From: Litorivivens sp041625495
GTDB taxonomy: Bacteria; Pseudomonadota; Gammaproteobacteria; Pseudomonadales; Spongiibacteraceae
Reading direction: 5' to 3'
DNA length: 43,114 bases
Assembly: GCF_041625495.1 (NCBI RefSeq)
Contig: NZ_JBFJTH010000011.1
Location: 1-43,114 of the forward strand
The position numbers and the translations under genes are program-made. This document shows positions 16,160-25,914 of this stretch, piece by piece (position 1 is the stretch's first letter; each line of letters opens with the position of its first letter). A model generated the notes under the pieces. That model worked only from the letters and a program-made list of their open reading frames with translations. It was not told where the DNA came from and did no database searches.

Positions 16160-16909
16160 TCACACTTTCATTGAAGGCTGGCTGCTCACCAGTTTAAAGA
16201 CCCAGCCCGGGGGCAGCAGGTTCATCAGCCAGCGCACGATACGGCCTTCGCCAACCCAGACTTCTTCCGCGCCGGCGGCCAACCCTTTCAGGATGGCCGG
16301 CAGACAGTCGGCGGTACTCATTTTTTTTCGATTCAGCGCGCCTGTCATTGCCGTGTCTACAGTGGGCGGGAACACTTCAACTACGGTTGCTTTACCTTTA
16401 AGGTGCAGTCGCAGTATCTGGGTAAACGTGTGCAGGCCGGCTTTGCTGGCACTGTAGATCGGGGTGGGAGAGACCGGCACCACACCGCCCGGTGAGCCGA
16501 TATTGATAATCACAGGGTTTGTGGTGTTGAGCAGCTGCGGCAGCATCGCCATCGTCAGTGTGATTGGGGCGGTTAAATTGGCATGCAATTCTGTGGTTGC
16601 TTGTATCGCGTCAAAGTCTTCGGGCTTACCCAGATGATAGTGATTGAGAATGGCGGCGTTGTTTATCAGCATGTTGACGTGGAGCTCGTCCGCCTGCAGT
16701 TTGCGACGCAGGGTCTCCACATCGTCGGCGTTGGTGATATCGCAGGGGTAAGCTTTGATCCGGCAATCGCGTTCAACGGTTTCGTTGAGCGGTTGCGGCC
16801 TGCGACCGCATATCACGACTTGATTATTCTCCGCCAGTGCCAGAGCGAGGGCTTGTCCAATGCCAGTACCACCGCCGGTAATCAGAATCGTATTGCCGCT
16901 TAGTTGCAT
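16160..16909 (-). CDS. Short-chain dehydrogenase/reductase, DltE-like
   Basis: A 249-residue classical SDR. The cofactor motif is GGGTGIG near residue 12, NNAA follows near 87, and a catalytic Ser lies in INIGSPGG. The YSASK motif supplies the Tyr and Lys. The profile resembles the DltE/YdfG-type SDRs of unspecific substrate. The C-terminus (WLMNLLPPGWVF) is hydrophobic and may touch the membrane. The start ATG 16909 has AGGGAT upstream. It lies 65 bases after mnmC on the same strand and may be co-transcribed with it. The regulated RND promoter lies just beyond its 3' end. Substrate unknown. Confidence 0.85.
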   Translation of the reverse strand: MQLSGNTILITGGGTGIGQALALALAENNQVVICGRRPQPLNETVERDCRIKAYPCDITNADDVETLRRKLQADELHVNMLINNAAILNHYHLGKPEDFDAIQATTELHANLTAPITLTMAMLPQLLNTTNPVIINIGSPGGVVPVSPTPIYSASKAGLHTFTQILRLHLKGKATVVEVFPPTVDTAMTGALNRKKMSTADCLPAILKGLAAGAEEVWVGEGRIVRWLMNLLPPGWVFKLVSSQPSMKV

Positions 16910-16974
16910 TGCCAGATCCCTTTGCTGTCATTGTTTATCGTGCATATTCTCAGGCAGCCCTTCGCCGTGCGTGA

Positions 16975-18996
16975 TTACGGTTTGGTTATGCCGCGGATGA
17001 TATCGCGGATAAGAAAACGCGACGGTGACAGTGCGCGCAGCAATTCTCGCGGCAGCGGCGGTACTTCACCACAAATCTGGCTGGCAAGAATTTCTGCAGC
17101 CAGCGGTGTTGAGGTGAGGCCGCGCGAGCCATGGGCAACATTCAGATAGAGATTGACGTAGCAGGCTGGACTTTCGTCGATACGGCGCCGTGCGTTACTG
17201 CCCAGTGCGGCGAAACGCTGACGCTGGGTATGCGCATCGGGCGCAGGGCCGACGACAGGCAGGTAATCCGGACTGGTGCAGCGCAGGGCAGCGCGGCCGC
17301 CGCTAGGGCTGCCGCCAATCTTCAGTTCGGAAATTGCCGCGCGCAACTTCTCCAGATTGGTGTCGTGCTCTCGCGGGTCGATTGCCAGTGACTCTGAGTG
17401 TGTGTTGTAGCTGGCACCGATGACCAGCGTATCGTCAACTGGCGGTGCCAGATAGCCTTCATGGCAGATCACCGTTTTGGGGGTCGGCCGAATCGCGCTC
17501 GCGTCGAAATAGCTGAGCTGGCCACGCACCGGTTTGAGCGGCAGATGGGCACATTGGGTTAATTTTCGCGCTTCGTTGCTCGCAGCTATAACAACGTATG
17601 TTGCACTCTTTCCGCCTTGTGAGGTCTCGAGATGCCAGCCTCCTGCCTGCTGGTTCAGTGAATCAATCCGGGTATTGAGCTGGAGTGTGACGCCGGGACA
17701 GTTTAACAGCTGTCGGCAGAGTTCGACCGGACGCAACCAGCCGGCACCGGGATAGAATACGCCGGGCTGACGCAGTGGCGTGCCGGTGAGGGTGCTTGCT
17801 TCGGCGGCGTTCGGGAATCGGCACCATGTTTGATGCTGTCCGAACACGGTTTTGAGCTGCTGCCATTTGTCATCGTTGAGTAATTGAAAGACACCGCACA
17901 GTTCGCCCGGTAAGGCATCGCCGTATTGTCGGTAAAAGCGTAGGGCATGCAGAAAACTGCTGAGTGCAAAGCGATTCAGCAGACCGGCCTGGTGAGACAG
18001 CTTGGTATACAGGATTCCCTGAGGATTGCCAGAAGCACCAGCCGCCACTGAATCAGCCTGTTCGTAGACATCCACGGTAATGCCGCGTCGAGCGAGGGCA
18101 TAAGCGGTGTGGGCGCCGGCCAGCCCGGCGCCAATGACCGCCACGCGCTCCGGTCGGTCAGTGGTCTTGGGGCTTACATGCCAGGCAGCGTTGTCCGGTG
18201 ATTTGCCGGGCGCAAGGGGCTGACTGTCGTCGGCAAGCTCGCCGCGCAGCATTTCCCGTTTGCGGCCAAAGCCAGGCACCTTTTCCGCAGCGAAGCCGCG
18301 CGCCATCAACGCCCGTCGAACAAACCCGGCCGCGGTAAATGTGGCAAACGTTGTACCGCTATGACTCAGTGCGGCAACTTGATCAAACAGGGCTTCGGTC
18401 CACATGCCGGGGTTGGTGCCCGGCGCGAAACCGTCGAGAAACCAGGCATCAACGGTGGCGCCGCTGCGCAAAAACGCTGGATGGGAACTCGCCAGCAGTT
18501 CGCTGAAACCGGCTTGAGCATCGTCAAACACCAGATCGAGAATCACACTGCCGTGGTCGAACTGCAGTCGGTGATGCCCCCGTATCAGCGGTGGATACTG
18601 GGCGATCAGCTGGCGGGAATAGGGCGCCAGTTCGGGCCACTGCTGCAGGGCTTTTTCGAGATCCTGTCGCGCGATCGGATGCTTTTCCACGCTGACAAAC
18701 TGTAGGGTTTTTGGCTGTGGGGCAGTGGCTTGTGTTTCACGCCAGAGTTGCCATGCCGCAAGAAAATTGAGGCCGGTACCAAATCCGGTTTCTGCGATGG
18801 CGAAGTACGGCTGACGCAGCGTACGCCAGCGCTGTTCAAGGTGGTTATTGTGAAGAAAGACGTGGCGGGTTTCGTCCAGACCATGTTCACGTGAATAGTA
18901 GACATCGCCGTAAGCGCTTGAGACTGGTACATTATCGTCTCCCCAGTCGATGCGGGCGGGTTCCAGAAAATAGGGCACGTTGGGTATGGGCTGCAA
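16975..18996 (-). CDS. mnmC: Bifunctional tRNA mnm5s2U34 biosynthesis protein MnmC
   Basis: This 673-residue protein joins two enzymes. The N-terminal part (about residues 1-245) is a SAM methyltransferase with AETGFGTGLNF near 68 and DAWFLDGFAPGTNPGMW near 190. The C-terminal part is an FAD-dependent oxidoreductase starting at VAVIGAGLAGA near 285. MnmC removes the carboxymethyl group from cmnm5U34 and then methylates the product, completing wobble-base modification of tRNAs for Lys, Glu and Gln. The listed start is a TTG with no clear ribosome site. A GTG at 18978 is the main alternative, and homologues begin near this point. It diverges from the opp operon with only 38 bases between. Confidence 0.95.
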   Translation of the reverse strand: MQPIPNVPYFLEPARIDWGDDNVPVSSAYGDVYYSREHGLDETRHVFLHNNHLEQRWRTLRQPYFAIAETGFGTGLNFLAAWQLWRETQATAPQPKTLQFVSVEKHPIARQDLEKALQQWPELAPYSRQLIAQYPPLIRGHHRLQFDHGSVILDLVFDDAQAGFSELLASSHPAFLRSGATVDAWFLDGFAPGTNPGMWTEALFDQVAALSHSGTTFATFTAAGFVRRALMARGFAAEKVPGFGRKREMLRGELADDSQPLAPGKSPDNAAWHVSPKTTDRPERVAVIGAGLAGAHTAYALARRGITVDVYEQADSVAAGASGNPQGILYTKLSHQAGLLNRFALSSFLHALRFYRQYGDALPGELCGVFQLLNDDKWQQLKTVFGQHQTWCRFPNAAEASTLTGTPLRQPGVFYPGAGWLRPVELCRQLLNCPGVTLQLNTRIDSLNQQAGGWHLETSQGGKSATYVVIAASNEARKLTQCAHLPLKPVRGQLSYFDASAIRPTPKTVICHEGYLAPPVDDTLVIGASYNTHSESLAIDPREHDTNLEKLRAAISELKIGGSPSGGRAALRCTSPDYLPVVGPAPDAHTQRQRFAALGSNARRRIDESPACYVNLYLNVAHGSRGLTSTPLAAEILASQICGEVPPLPRELLRALSPSRFLIRDIIRGITKP

Positions 18997-19034
18997 AAAT
19001 TAAAGAGGCGGTATTGTAGCAACGCGAAATACGA

Positions 19035-20645
19035 ATGCGAAACCAGCGAATTTTTAGGGGATGGCAATTTTTACTTGTCGTACTGCTCGCATCAGTCGGC
19101 CCGTTATGGGGCAAGGCGGTTGATGCCCAGCAGCAATCCATTACCCTCAGTTTGGCCACCGAGCCACCAACCCTCGACAGTACGCTGGCCACAGATCAGA
19201 TTGGCAGTTTCCTGCTGTCTCACCTTATGGAAGGGCTTACCCAGTATGGCGCAGACGGGTCATTGGCCCCCGGCATTGCCGAGCGCTGGGAAGTGCGCGC
19301 GGATGGCGCCACCTTCTGGTTGCGCAGTGACGCGCGCTGGAGCGACGGCAAACTTGTTACCGCTCAGGATTTTGTTTACGCCTGGCAGCGGGCGGTAAAA
19401 CCGGAAACGGCATCCCAGTATGCTTTCATACTTTTTCCCATCAAAAATGCCGAGGCAGTCAACCGTGGCGATATGCCGGAAGGCGCCCTAGGGGTAGAGG
19501 CTGCAGGCGCCCATCGGCTTGAGGTTCGCTTTGAACAGCCGTGCCCGTACTTCGATAAGCTCACAGCGTTTATGACCTACTATCCGGTTCGGCGCGATGT
19601 TGTTGAACAGTGGGGCAGAGCCTACGCTGCTGATGCCGACAAAATGATGTTTAACGGTCCGTTCGTGCTCAGCCGTTGGGTGCACGGTGCGCATTTGGAG
19701 CTGATCAAAAACCCGCGCTACTGGAATGCGGACGCAATAAGCCTGCAACGCATCAGCATGCCTTATATCACCACTGACCCGGGCACCCATTACAACCTGT
19801 TCAAGGATAACCGGATTGCCTTATCGCCACTGGATGCGAGCACCCTGCAGGATGCGGTGGGCCGCGGTTATGAGACCCACTTGTTTGAATTTGGCACGTT
19901 GTATTTTCTGGAACCCAATATGCGGCCGGGACGGCCCACCCGGAACCTGGCCCTGCGGCGCGCAATTCAGCACGTGTTGAAACCTTCGTTGCTTGTCCAC
20001 AAGGTGTTGGGATTGCCTGGTATCAAGCCAGCTTACAGTCTGTTTCCCTCTACGATGCGTGCTGGCAGCGGCGTTTTCTCCGAACAGTTTCCGCCGCCCC
20101 AGGTCCATTACAGTCTGACAAAAGCCAGAGCCTACATGGCACAGGCTAAGCGCGAGCTGGGTGACATTCCACCCCTTACCCTGCTGGTTGGGGACAGCCC
20201 GCGGGCAGTCAATGAGGCCGAGTTCTATCAGTATGTACTCAAGCAGGCTCTGGGGCTGGAGACCAAGCTGGATCAGCAGACCTTCAAGCAGCGTATTGCG
20301 AAAATGCAGCAGGGTGATTTCGATATCGCTGCTGCTGGTTGGGGCCCGGATTTTGACGATCCGATCACTTTTGGTGATCTGTTCGCCTCCTGGAACGAAA
20401 ATAATCGCGGGCGTTTTTCTGACAGTCGCTACGATGGCTGGGTGCGAACGGCGCAACAATCACTTGATCCGGATGTGCGCCTGGAGGCGTTTGACCAGAT
20501 GCAGCACATCATTAACGAGCAGGTCGTGATTATCCCCACCTACGAAAACGTCGGGCTGTATGTGCAGCATCCGAAACTCATCGGCGTGCGTCGCTCTATC
20601 TTTGGCGGTGACCCGAATTACCGCTATGCCCGGGTGCTGAAGTAA
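19035..20645 (+). CDS. oppA: Oligopeptide ABC transporter, periplasmic substrate-binding protein
   Basis: A 536-residue SBP_bac_5 family protein with a signal peptide (LLVVLLASVGPLWG, likely cleaved near VDAQQ). It has hallmark segments: LATEPPTLDSTLATD, LMEGLTQYGADGSLAPGIAERWEV and WSDGKLVTAQDFVYAWQRA. It lacks a lipobox, so it is probably a free periplasmic protein. Its length and the WSDG/DFVYAW signature fit oligopeptide binding (OppA/MppA) better than nickel or dipeptide. It is the first gene of a five-gene operon and overlaps the permease gene as TAATG. The start has no strong ribosome site. Peptide length preference cannot be read from the sequence. Confidence 0.9.
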   Translation: MRNQRIFRGWQFLLVVLLASVGPLWGKAVDAQQQSITLSLATEPPTLDSTLATDQIGSFLLSHLMEGLTQYGADGSLAPGIAERWEVRADGATFWLRSDARWSDGKLVTAQDFVYAWQRAVKPETASQYAFILFPIKNAEAVNRGDMPEGALGVEAAGAHRLEVRFEQPCPYFDKLTAFMTYYPVRRDVVEQWGRAYAADADKMMFNGPFVLSRWVHGAHLELIKNPRYWNADAISLQRISMPYITTDPGTHYNLFKDNRIALSPLDASTLQDAVGRGYETHLFEFGTLYFLEPNMRPGRPTRNLALRRAIQHVLKPSLLVHKVLGLPGIKPAYSLFPSTMRAGSGVFSEQFPPPQVHYSLTKARAYMAQAKRELGDIPPLTLLVGDSPRAVNEAEFYQYVLKQALGLETKLDQQTFKQRIAKMQQGDFDIAAAGWGPDFDDPITFGDLFASWNENNRGRFSDSRYDGWVRTAQQSLDPDVRLEAFDQMQHIINEQVVIIPTYENVGLYVQHPKLIGVRRSIFGGDPNYRYARVLK

Positions 20646-21592
20646 TGCTGCGTTATGTGCTCAAACGGCTGGCTTATGGCGTGGTAACCATCTGGTTTAT
20701 AGCCACCGCAACCTTTTTTGCGATGCATGCAGTACCGGGCGATCCCTTTAACAGCGCCAAGGCGGCCACGCCTCAGCTGCGGGAAAACCTGCGGGCGCGC
20801 TACGGTTTGGACAAGCCAGTTGCACAGCAGTATGTGTTGTACCTAAAAAGCATGTTGCAGGGTGATTTCGGTATTTCTTTCACTCAGGAAAACCGGCGGG
20901 TGAACGACATTATTCGCGAGCACTTTCCCGTGTCGGCGCTGTTGGGGGTGTGCGCGCTGTTGATTGCAACTATCGGTGGTGTTTGCGGAGGCGCTGTGGC
21001 GGCCTACTGGCAAAACCGCTGGCCGGATCGCGCGCTGATGATCGCGGTGGTGTTGGCCATTTCCGTGCCGAGTTTCGTTATTGCGGCATTGGCTCAGCTC
21101 GGCATTGTGCAGTTGAACAGTGCGCTGGGTTACCCGCTGATTCCTGTGGCCGGTTGGGGCGGTGTCAGCCAGATCTGGGTGCCGGCACTGGTGCTGGGGT
21201 TGGGCACCATGGCGTACCTTGCGCGACTGATGCGCTCGTCCCTGCTAGCGGTGATGCAATCGGACTATGTGTTGACAGCGCGTGCCAAAGGGTTGAGCAC
21301 GGGGCAGATATTCTGGCGCCACCAATTGCGCAATGCCATCTTGCCGGTGGTTACGGAGTTGGGGCCAACCATTGCCGCCATTACCACCGGTGGTTTTGTC
21401 GTGGAGCTGATTTTTGCGATACCGGGACTCGGGCGCTATTTCGTTCAGGCGGTTCAGCAGCTTGATTACACGGTTATTATGGGTACCACGGTTTTCTACG
21501 GTGCTTTTTTGGTGCTGGTGGTGGTTCTGGTGGATATTCTCTACGGCTGGATCGATCCCCGTATACGGCTACACGCGGAGGCGAGCTCATGA
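20645..21592 (+). CDS. oppB: Oligopeptide ABC transporter permease, OppB-type
   Basis: A 315-residue permease with six predicted spans. The first is close to the start, and HAVPGDPF follows it, as in OppB/DppB. The EAA-loop segment RLMRSSLLAVMQSDYVLTARAKGLS (about residues 196-220) is the coupling site for the ATPases. The C-terminal FVVELIFAIPGLGRYFVQAV is also typical. The ATG overlaps the oppA stop, and the stop overlaps the oppC start as ATGA. It forms the membrane channel with OppC. Confidence 0.93.
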   Translation: MLRYVLKRLAYGVVTIWFIATATFFAMHAVPGDPFNSAKAATPQLRENLRARYGLDKPVAQQYVLYLKSMLQGDFGISFTQENRRVNDIIREHFPVSALLGVCALLIATIGGVCGGAVAAYWQNRWPDRALMIAVVLAISVPSFVIAALAQLGIVQLNSALGYPLIPVAGWGGVSQIWVPALVLGLGTMAYLARLMRSSLLAVMQSDYVLTARAKGLSTGQIFWRHQLRNAILPVVTELGPTIAAITTGGFVVELIFAIPGLGRYFVQAVQQLDYTVIMGTTVFYGAFLVLVVVLVDILYGWIDPRIRLHAEASS

Positions 21593-22899
21593 GCCGCTTT
21601 ACGGCCGCCGATTTCGAGCCTTTGCCACCCCAGCCTGCCGCAGCCGCCGAAAGTTTTTCTGAAGCCCCCCCGTTGTGGAGGGTGTTGTTTGCAGATATTC
21701 GCGCCTGTCTTGCTTTGTTAGTTGTGGTGTCAGTATTGCTGGGTGCGTTTATGGGCCCGCTATTGTGGCCGCAAAGCCCTGCCACGCAGTGGCTGTCGCA
21801 GATATCCAGTGGCCCCACGCCAGCGCGCTCAGTGGAGCTGGTCGATGACGAAACTGTCTGGCGGGGACCGGCGCGGCCACCACATACGCTAGTAGTTCTT
21901 CAGGCTACAACGACGCAGGTCCGGCTTGGCTGGCCAGTGCTACCGGCGGCACACCGTTATCGGGTATATCGCAGCGACGGTGGCGTAGGGTTGGGGATTC
22001 CGCTGGCCGAGGTTAATCACCATTGGTATGTCGACCGTCTGCAGCTGCGGGAGCAGGACTATCGTTATGTGGTCGTACCGGTTACCGCTGCAGGTGACAC
22101 ATTGGAGCCGATGCAGGTTACTGCGGTTCCCACATTGACATTGGGGCGTTTTGAGGCTGAGTTGCTGGGGCTGCCAGTGGTTGAGAATCGCGTGGAGTTG
22201 CCGGCCCATCCACTGGGTACTGACGCACTGGGGCGCGATATGCTCGCGCGCGTGCTGCACGGCGCACGCACATCCATGCTGGTGGGCCTGTCGGCGCCCT
22301 TGTTGTTTATTACACTGGGCGCATTTTACGGTGCCGCAGCCGGTCTGCTCGGTGGCTGGGTAGACAATGTGCTGATGCGTTTTGCCGATTTTGTGGTGGC
22401 CTTGCCCTTCCTGCTGTTTATGATTCTGTTCCGCGTGGCGATGGGAATAGAATCCGGTGAAAGCGGGCTTTTCCCCATGGTGCTGGCAATGGTTCTGCTG
22501 AGCTGGCCGTCGGCCGCACGGCTAGTTCGCGGTCAGGTGTTGCAGTTACGCGGCAGTGCCTTTGTGTTATCGGCGCGGATGGCCGGTGCGGGCAATTTTT
22601 ATCTGATACGCCGTCACTTGTTACCCAATGTTGTACCTCTACTGCTGGTGAGCCTGAGTTTTGCGATACCGCAGGCGATTTTTACCGAGGCACTGTTGTC
22701 GTTTATCGGCATGGGCGTGGTACCGCCAACGCCCTCCTGGGGCTCCATGTGCAATGAAGGCATTCGCAGCATGCTCACTCACCCTCACGAATTACTGGTG
22801 CCGGCGCTGGCAATCAGTATGACTGTGCTGGCCTTTAACATGCTGGGGGATGCGTTGCGCGACGCGATGGATGTACAGGTGCGAAGGGGCGAGCGATGA
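21589..22899 (+). CDS. oppC: Oligopeptide ABC transporter permease OppC with fibronectin III-like insertion
   Basis: This 436-residue protein has the OppC layout: a first span at about residues 40-60, then a periplasmic stretch, HPLGTDALGRDMLARVLHGARTS split across the standard OppC entry, and five more spans with an EAA loop. OppC proteins are normally about 300 residues. The excess lies between span one and HPLGTD. Residues about 95-183 there look like a fibronectin III domain: an LGWP strand, then HRYRVYRSDGG, then YRYVVVPVTAAGD. It starts at an ATGA overlap with oppB and ends in one with oppD. The insertion would sit in the periplasm, where it could contact the binding protein or cell wall. 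Confidence 0.9.
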   Translation: MSRFTAADFEPLPPQPAAAAESFSEAPPLWRVLFADIRACLALLVVVSVLLGAFMGPLLWPQSPATQWLSQISSGPTPARSVELVDDETVWRGPARPPHTLVVLQATTTQVRLGWPVLPAAHRYRVYRSDGGVGLGIPLAEVNHHWYVDRLQLREQDYRYVVVPVTAAGDTLEPMQVTAVPTLTLGRFEAELLGLPVVENRVELPAHPLGTDALGRDMLARVLHGARTSMLVGLSAPLLFITLGAFYGAAAGLLGGWVDNVLMRFADFVVALPFLLFMILFRVAMGIESGESGLFPMVLAMVLLSWPSAARLVRGQVLQLRGSAFVLSARMAGAGNFYLIRRHLLPNVVPLLLVSLSFAIPQAIFTEALLSFIGMGVVPPTPSWGSMCNEGIRSMLTHPHELLVPALAISMTVLAFNMLGDALRDAMDVQVRRGER

Positions 22900-23867
22900 G
22901 TTTATTGGAAGTACGCGATCTGCATATCCGCATCGATGGTCACCATTTGGTTCGCGGTGTGGATCTGCAGATTGAACGTGGTGAATGTCTGGCCTTAGTC
23001 GGCGAATCAGGTTCCGGTAAGAGCCTGACTGCGCTGTCGTTAATGCAATTATTGCCGCGCCATGCACGCTGTGACTTTGAACGTTGGCAGTTTGACGGAC
23101 AGTCGCTGCTGGGCACCACCGAAGCGCAATGGCGGCGACTGCGCGCCAGCCGTATTGGCATGGTTTTTCAGAATCCGATGACCGCACTAAACCCTACCAT
23201 GCGGGTGGGTGACCAGATTGGCGAAGTGTTGCGGGAGCACAGTCGCTGTTCTGCGCGCGAAGCGCGGCGCCACGCGCTTGAGTTGCTGGAGCGTCTCGGT
23301 ATCGTCAATGCGGCCAAGCGGGCGCGACAGTATCCCTTCGAATTGTCTGGCGGCATGTTGCAACGAGCGGTTATTGCCATGGCAGTGGCCTGTAAACCCG
23401 CGCTGTTGATTGCCGATGAGCCGACCACTGCGCTAGATGTTACGGTGCAGGCCGAGGTGCTGGCACTGTTGCGGGAATTGTGTCGTGACCAACATGTGGG
23501 CCTATTGTTGATTACCCATGATTTGGGCGTGGTTGAGGCGATGGCCGAACAGGTGGCGGTGATGTATGCCGGGCGGATTGTTGAGGCAGGTCCCTGTCAG
23601 GCAGTGTTGAGCGAACCCGCCCATCCCTACACCCGCGCTTTGCAGCAAGCGATGCCGCGTCTCGATGACAGGCGCGATTCGCTGTTGGCAATCAGCGGCA
23701 CGCCGCCAGATTTATCTCAGCAGCTTAATGGCTGTGCGTTCACGCCGCGCTGCGAACGCGCTATGCAAATCTGTCCAGTCCGGCAGCCAGCGGTATATGC
23801 GCCGAGCAAGGCGAGACGCTGTGAGTGTTGGCTTTGGGAGCCCCAAGCGCAGGGGGCAGGTCGATGA
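22896..23867 (+). CDS. oppD: Oligopeptide ABC transporter ATPase, OppD-type
   Basis: A 323-residue ABC ATPase: Walker A GESGSGKS near residue 37, a Q-loop in VFQNPMTALNP, signature LSGGMLQR near 148, Walker B ALLIADEPTTALD near 168, and a switch His in LLITHDLG. The C-terminal oligopeptide-transporter extension (HPYTRALQQAMP, then a Cys-containing tail CAFTPRCERAMQICP) may carry an Fe-S cluster, as known for OppD/DppD. Overlaps with oppC and oppF are both ATGA. Confidence 0.95.
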   Translation: MSLLEVRDLHIRIDGHHLVRGVDLQIERGECLALVGESGSGKSLTALSLMQLLPRHARCDFERWQFDGQSLLGTTEAQWRRLRASRIGMVFQNPMTALNPTMRVGDQIGEVLREHSRCSAREARRHALELLERLGIVNAAKRARQYPFELSGGMLQRAVIAMAVACKPALLIADEPTTALDVTVQAEVLALLRELCRDQHVGLLLITHDLGVVEAMAEQVAVMYAGRIVEAGPCQAVLSEPAHPYTRALQQAMPRLDDRRDSLLAISGTPPDLSQQLNGCAFTPRCERAMQICPVRQPAVYAPSKARRCECWLWEPQAQGAGR

Positions 23868-24772
23868 GTCAACTGTTGCAGATCGACAATCTCAGCTGCC
23901 GATTTGGTGAAACGGTGGCGGTGGATCAGGTGAGCCTGTCTTTGGGCGCCGGTGAAGTATTGGGGCTGGTGGGCGAAAGCGGGTCGGGTAAATCGACCTT
24001 GGGCCGCGCGGTGTGTGGTTTGGTCAGCCCGGCAGCAGGTCGTATTGTCCTGGCTGGAGAAGTGTTGCCGCGTCACTTTAGTGCCCGCGATTTCCGGCGG
24101 CAGGCTGCGCGTGTTCAGATGGTGTTTCAGGATGCCTACAGTGCGATGAATCCGCGCATGAATGTGCTCAACAGCCTGATAGAGCCCTTGCAGTTGCAAG
24201 GTAAGCACCGGGGGCAGGAGCGCACATGTGCGATGCAGTGGCTGGAGCGAATTGGTTTGCCGCGTCGTTTCGCCGGTCGATATCCGCACGAGTTATCGGG
24301 CGGTCAGCGCCAGCGTCTGGGCATTGCGCGAGCGTTTATCACATCGCCCCAGCTGGTGATTTGTGATGAGCCAGTGTCAGCGCTCGACGTGTCCGTTCAG
24401 GCCCAGATTATCAATCTGCTGCATGAACTGCAGCGCGATACCGGTGTGGCAATGATATTTATCGCACACGATCTGGCGGTAGTCAGCCATCTGGCCAATC
24501 GCACGCTGGTGATGTATCACGGGAGGTTGGTGGAAGAGGGCGATGCGGCTCTATTTACAAGCCCTCAACATCCCTATACCCAGGCTTTGATTGCAGCAAA
24601 TCCTGCTGCGGGCAAGGCTCTGGCGAATTCGGGGAGTCTGCGCCCCCCTGCGGCGACGGGGTGCGCCTACCGGTTGCGTTGCCCAAAGGCCATTAATGAT
24701 TGTGGACAGCATAGGCCCGTGGTAGAGGAAAAGTCGGGAGGCCGGCGAGTTGCCTGCCTCCGGCTAGACTAA
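23864..24772 (+). CDS. oppF: Oligopeptide ABC transporter ATPase, OppF-type
   Basis: A 302-residue ABC ATPase: Walker A GESGSGKST, the VFQDAYSAMNPRM Q-loop segment, signature LSGGQRQR, Walker B LVICDEPVSALD and switch His in FIAHDLAVV. The C-terminal extension has HPYTQALIAANP and a Cys pair region (CAYRLRCPKAINDCG). The frame is open about 13 codons further upstream, but ATG 23864 is chosen because it overlaps the oppD stop as ATGA, matching the other junctions in the operon. It ends one base before a convergent gene, and no hairpin terminator is visible there. Confidence 0.94.
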   Translation: MSQLLQIDNLSCRFGETVAVDQVSLSLGAGEVLGLVGESGSGKSTLGRAVCGLVSPAAGRIVLAGEVLPRHFSARDFRRQAARVQMVFQDAYSAMNPRMNVLNSLIEPLQLQGKHRGQERTCAMQWLERIGLPRRFAGRYPHELSGGQRQRLGIARAFITSPQLVICDEPVSALDVSVQAQIINLLHELQRDTGVAMIFIAHDLAVVSHLANRTLVMYHGRLVEEGDAALFTSPQHPYTQALIAANPAAGKALANSGSLRPPAATGCAYRLRCPKAINDCGQHRPVVEEKSGGRRVACLRLD

Positions 24773-24773
24773 C

Positions 24774-25793
24774 TCAGGGGTCGAGTGCGCTAGGGTAGCA
24801 GACAATCTTGGGCGAGTTACGGTCGCTGGCGTCCATCAGAATCACCAGTTCCTGGCCGGCAAAATCGGCAGGCATATCAATGTTCCAGCGCGAGAACGAT
24901 ACCCGAATCCGGTTCTCACCTTCATGCAATACCGCAGTGGCGCGGTATTGGTAATTGCCTAGTCCTTTGAAGCGGTGGCTATTTTTCTCGGCTTCTTTAC
25001 CGTCGACAAAATGCCGCACATTCAAAATCTTGTTGCTGCGGATTTTCAGGCTGTCGCCACCGATACGCAATTGCAGGTTTGCCAGTTCGGTTAATACTTG
25101 CGCTTTGTTGGTCAGTAGTACAAAGCCCTTATCCAGCTCAACGGGTTCAGCAAGTGCTGCCGTTTTGGCCGGTGCAGTGTTTTGATGCTGCGGGCCAGCG
25201 GGGGCAGGTGCTGGTTGCGGTGCGTCAGCCTGTTGTGTGGCTTTACTTTCGTTACGCGCCTGGGCAGCCGCTGCCCGTCGAGCGGCTTCTGCCTGTTCGC
25301 GTTCGCGGGCTCGCTGCACTGCGACCTGTTGCTCCAGTCGCGGGATGCGCTCGGCAATCGTATCGAGTTCGCGTCGAACAGCAATCAATTCGGTTTCCAC
25401 TGCATCCTGGCGGGCCTCCAGCTTGCGCAATTCTTCGCTGCCGGAGCGGTATTTGCGTTCTGCAAGATGGAGTTTGAATTCGGCGTTGCGAAGACGGCTC
25501 TTGTTGGTGGAGGTGGGCTCGGCTTCGTAAGTTTCACTGGCCTCCTCGAAGATCGCGACAGCTTCTTCGTAGGCGGTTTTTTCGGGACCATCTGCTGGTT
25601 CGGTGTTGGCCATCGTCTCACTGAGATCTTGAGACTCTTGCCGCAGTTGCTGCATTTTGCCCAGCAGGGCACTTTGGCGAGATTCCAGTTTGGCCAGTTC
25701 CTGTGCAGCTCCCTGAGCGAGTGTGTGTCCAGAAAACAGACACACAAGGGTCAGGCACGCAGCGCTGAGGCGAACTAAATAGCTGAAAGTCAT
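24774..25793 (-). CDS. Periplasmic coiled-coil protein of unknown function
   Basis: A 339-residue protein with a signal peptide (LSAACLTLVCLFSGHTLAQ). A long heptad-rich helix of about residues 28-185 follows (LAKLESRQSALLGKMQQLRQ through LEQQVAVQRAREREQAEAARR). Next is a flexible Ala/Pro/Gln linker (about 186-215) and a C-terminal beta-rich domain of about 120 residues containing GENRIRVSFSRW. This architecture recalls envelope scaffold or adaptor proteins, but no family is assigned. It converges on oppF. A good minus-strand promoter lies at 25915-25942, so it is probably monocistronic. Confidence 0.8.
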   Translation of the reverse strand: MTFSYLVRLSAACLTLVCLFSGHTLAQGAAQELAKLESRQSALLGKMQQLRQESQDLSETMANTEPADGPEKTAYEEAVAIFEEASETYEAEPTSTNKSRLRNAEFKLHLAERKYRSGSEELRKLEARQDAVETELIAVRRELDTIAERIPRLEQQVAVQRAREREQAEAARRAAAAQARNESKATQQADAPQPAPAPAGPQHQNTAPAKTAALAEPVELDKGFVLLTNKAQVLTELANLQLRIGGDSLKIRSNKILNVRHFVDGKEAEKNSHRFKGLGNYQYRATAVLHEGENRIRVSFSRWNIDMPADFAGQELVILMDASDRNSPKIVCYPSALDP

Positions 25794-25914
25794 AAGTGAG
25801 GTGGAAGCTCTACAGTTAAAAAGTGCAATAAAGTCCAGAAATCTGGTGATTCTTTCTTAAAATTAAGTATCCGGGCACGGTTTGTGCGTGTATGGCGCCG
25901 CCAGATAGCGGCAA

